Source of the DNA: Desulfobacteraceae bacterium
GTDB taxonomy: Bacteria; Desulfobacterota; DSM-4660; Desulfatiglandales; HGW-15
Assembly: GCA_003819975.1 (NCBI GenBank)
Contig: RPPU01000305.1
Location: 1 to 6,024, forward strand
Reading direction: 5' to 3'
DNA length: 6,024 nucleotides
In this document: one piece after another, positions 5,464 to 6,024 of the stretch
How the letters are laid out: every line of letters begins with the position of its first letter
How positions within the stretch are numbered: position 1 is the stretch's first letter
Made by a program: the position numbers and the translations under genes
Notes under the pieces: generated by a model
Databases searched by the model: none
Seen by the model: only the letters and a program-made list of their open reading frames with translations
Told to the model about the DNA's origin: nothing

Positions 5464-6024
5464 TTATTCAAAAGTTCCCTTAACCAGCACCTTACCTTCA
5501 TGGATCATGAGCCGGCCTTTGGCCATAACGGTCTGAATATTTAGATCCGGGTCTAGAATCAGGAGGTCGGCATCCTTGCCTTGTTCCAGGCTGCCTTTGT
5601 ATTTATGGATTCCGGTTCTTTTAGCCGGATTGAGCGTAACCATGGTCAGAATATCGGTCAAAGAAAAACCCTCTTTGACCAAGCCGGTCCATTCCAGATA
5701 AAGGTTATTGATTTCGCCCACCCCCAATTTGGTCACGGCGCCTTTTTCGTCAAATATAGGCATGGAGCCGTTGGAATCGGAGCTCAAAGTGATTTGGTCG
5801 ACCGAGATTCCACGGTCAAGAACTGTTTGCAGGGCTTGTTTGGTCGTAATCGGAAAATTCAGATCCTGGCCTTTAACCGTAAAATCAAGGCAACCGCCGA
5901 GCAGAGCGAATTCAATCGCGTTTTCGAGTAAATCAGGAGTGCGGGTTAAATGAGTGGGCAGGAATTGATTGATCGGGATTTCGGTTTCCTTAACGACTTG
6001 GATTAAAGGTTCCAGCATGCGTTG
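5464..6024 (-). CDS. iadA: Isoaspartyl dipeptidase (beta-aspartyl dipeptidase), C-terminal half; 5' end off the right edge
   Basis: Metal-dependent amidohydrolase that cleaves isoaspartyl dipeptides, products of aspartate and asparagine damage in proteins; cytoplasmic. The frame is open to the edge of the window, giving 187 residues, about half of the roughly 390 of E. coli IadA. Numbering from the first internal Met (6016-6018), FLPTHLTR (19-26) corresponds to the E. coli LPTHVNR motif with a zinc-ligand histidine (His23) and a substrate-binding arginine (Arg26). SSDSNGS (79-85) corresponds to SSDGNGS, keeping the catalytic aspartate (Asp81) and substrate serine (Ser85). The end shows DADLLILDPDL (149-159), AKGRLMIHEGKV (166-177) and the IadA-typical terminal VKGTFE. 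The metal ligands of the N-terminal half are outside the window. The internal Met is not the real start. A 354-bp gap and a new promoter separate it from the ROK operon, so co-regulation is doubtful. Confidence 0.93.
   Translation of the reverse strand, partial: QRMLEPLIQVVKETEIPINQFLPTHLTRTPDLLENAIEFALLGGCLDFTVKGQDLNFPITTKQALQTVLDRGISVDQITLSSDSNGSMPIFDEKGAVTKLGVGEINNLYLEWTGLVKEGFSLTDILTMVTLNPAKRTGIHKYKGSLEQGKDADLLILDPDLNIQTVMAKGRLMIHEGKVLVKGTFE

Noticed and set aside
6016..6018. Methionine codon as the start of the peptidase gene
   Set aside because: The frame continues open to the window edge, and the residues match the middle of IadA, so this is an internal Met.

Overview
The window carries a bacterial carbohydrate-type ABC importer operon, read entirely on the minus strand, plus the 3' half of a peptidase gene upstream of it. 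Base composition is moderate (roughly half G+C), with a good AGGAGG ribosome site, an ATGA gene overlap and a sigma70-type promoter, so it is a bacterial chromosome. The binding protein is a lipoprotein. Intergenic spaces hold short tandem and palindromic repeats of a kind seen in many environmental genomes, but nothing in the sequence fixes the phylum.

Layout in the direction of transcription (right to left): (1) 6024-5464, C-terminal half of isoaspartyl dipeptidase IadA, running off the right edge. (2) 5463-5110, a 354-bp gap with 14-bp tandem repeats at both ends in opposite orientation, a gene-free centre with small inverted repeats, and next to the following gene a consensus-like promoter overlapped by a long inverted repeat. 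(3) 5109-3988, ROK-family transcriptional regulator. (4) 3967-2867, MalK/UgpC-type ATPase, whose stop codon lies inside a perfect 28-bp palindrome. (5) 2788-1538, solute-binding lipoprotein. (6) 1537-1362, a 176-bp gap with a strong inverted repeat built from the same 14-bp unit. (7) 1361-459, MalF-type permease. (8) 462-1, MalG-type permease, overlapping the previous gene by 4 bp and cut by the left edge.

Genes 3-8 read as one regulatory and transport unit. The ROK protein probably senses a sugar or sugar derivative and represses its own promoter through the inverted repeat. The lipoprotein captures the substrate outside the membrane, the two permeases form the channel and the ATPase drives import. 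The substrate cannot be named from the sequence, and no glycosidase or sugar-catabolic enzyme is in view. IadA is probably a separate transcription unit.

I see no clearly undescribed system. The points most worth a second look are the non-coding ones: the promoter/operator overlap, the 14-bp repeat family, the hairpin between the binding-protein and permease genes (the same position as the REP elements between E. coli malE and malF), and the palindrome that ends the ATPase gene.
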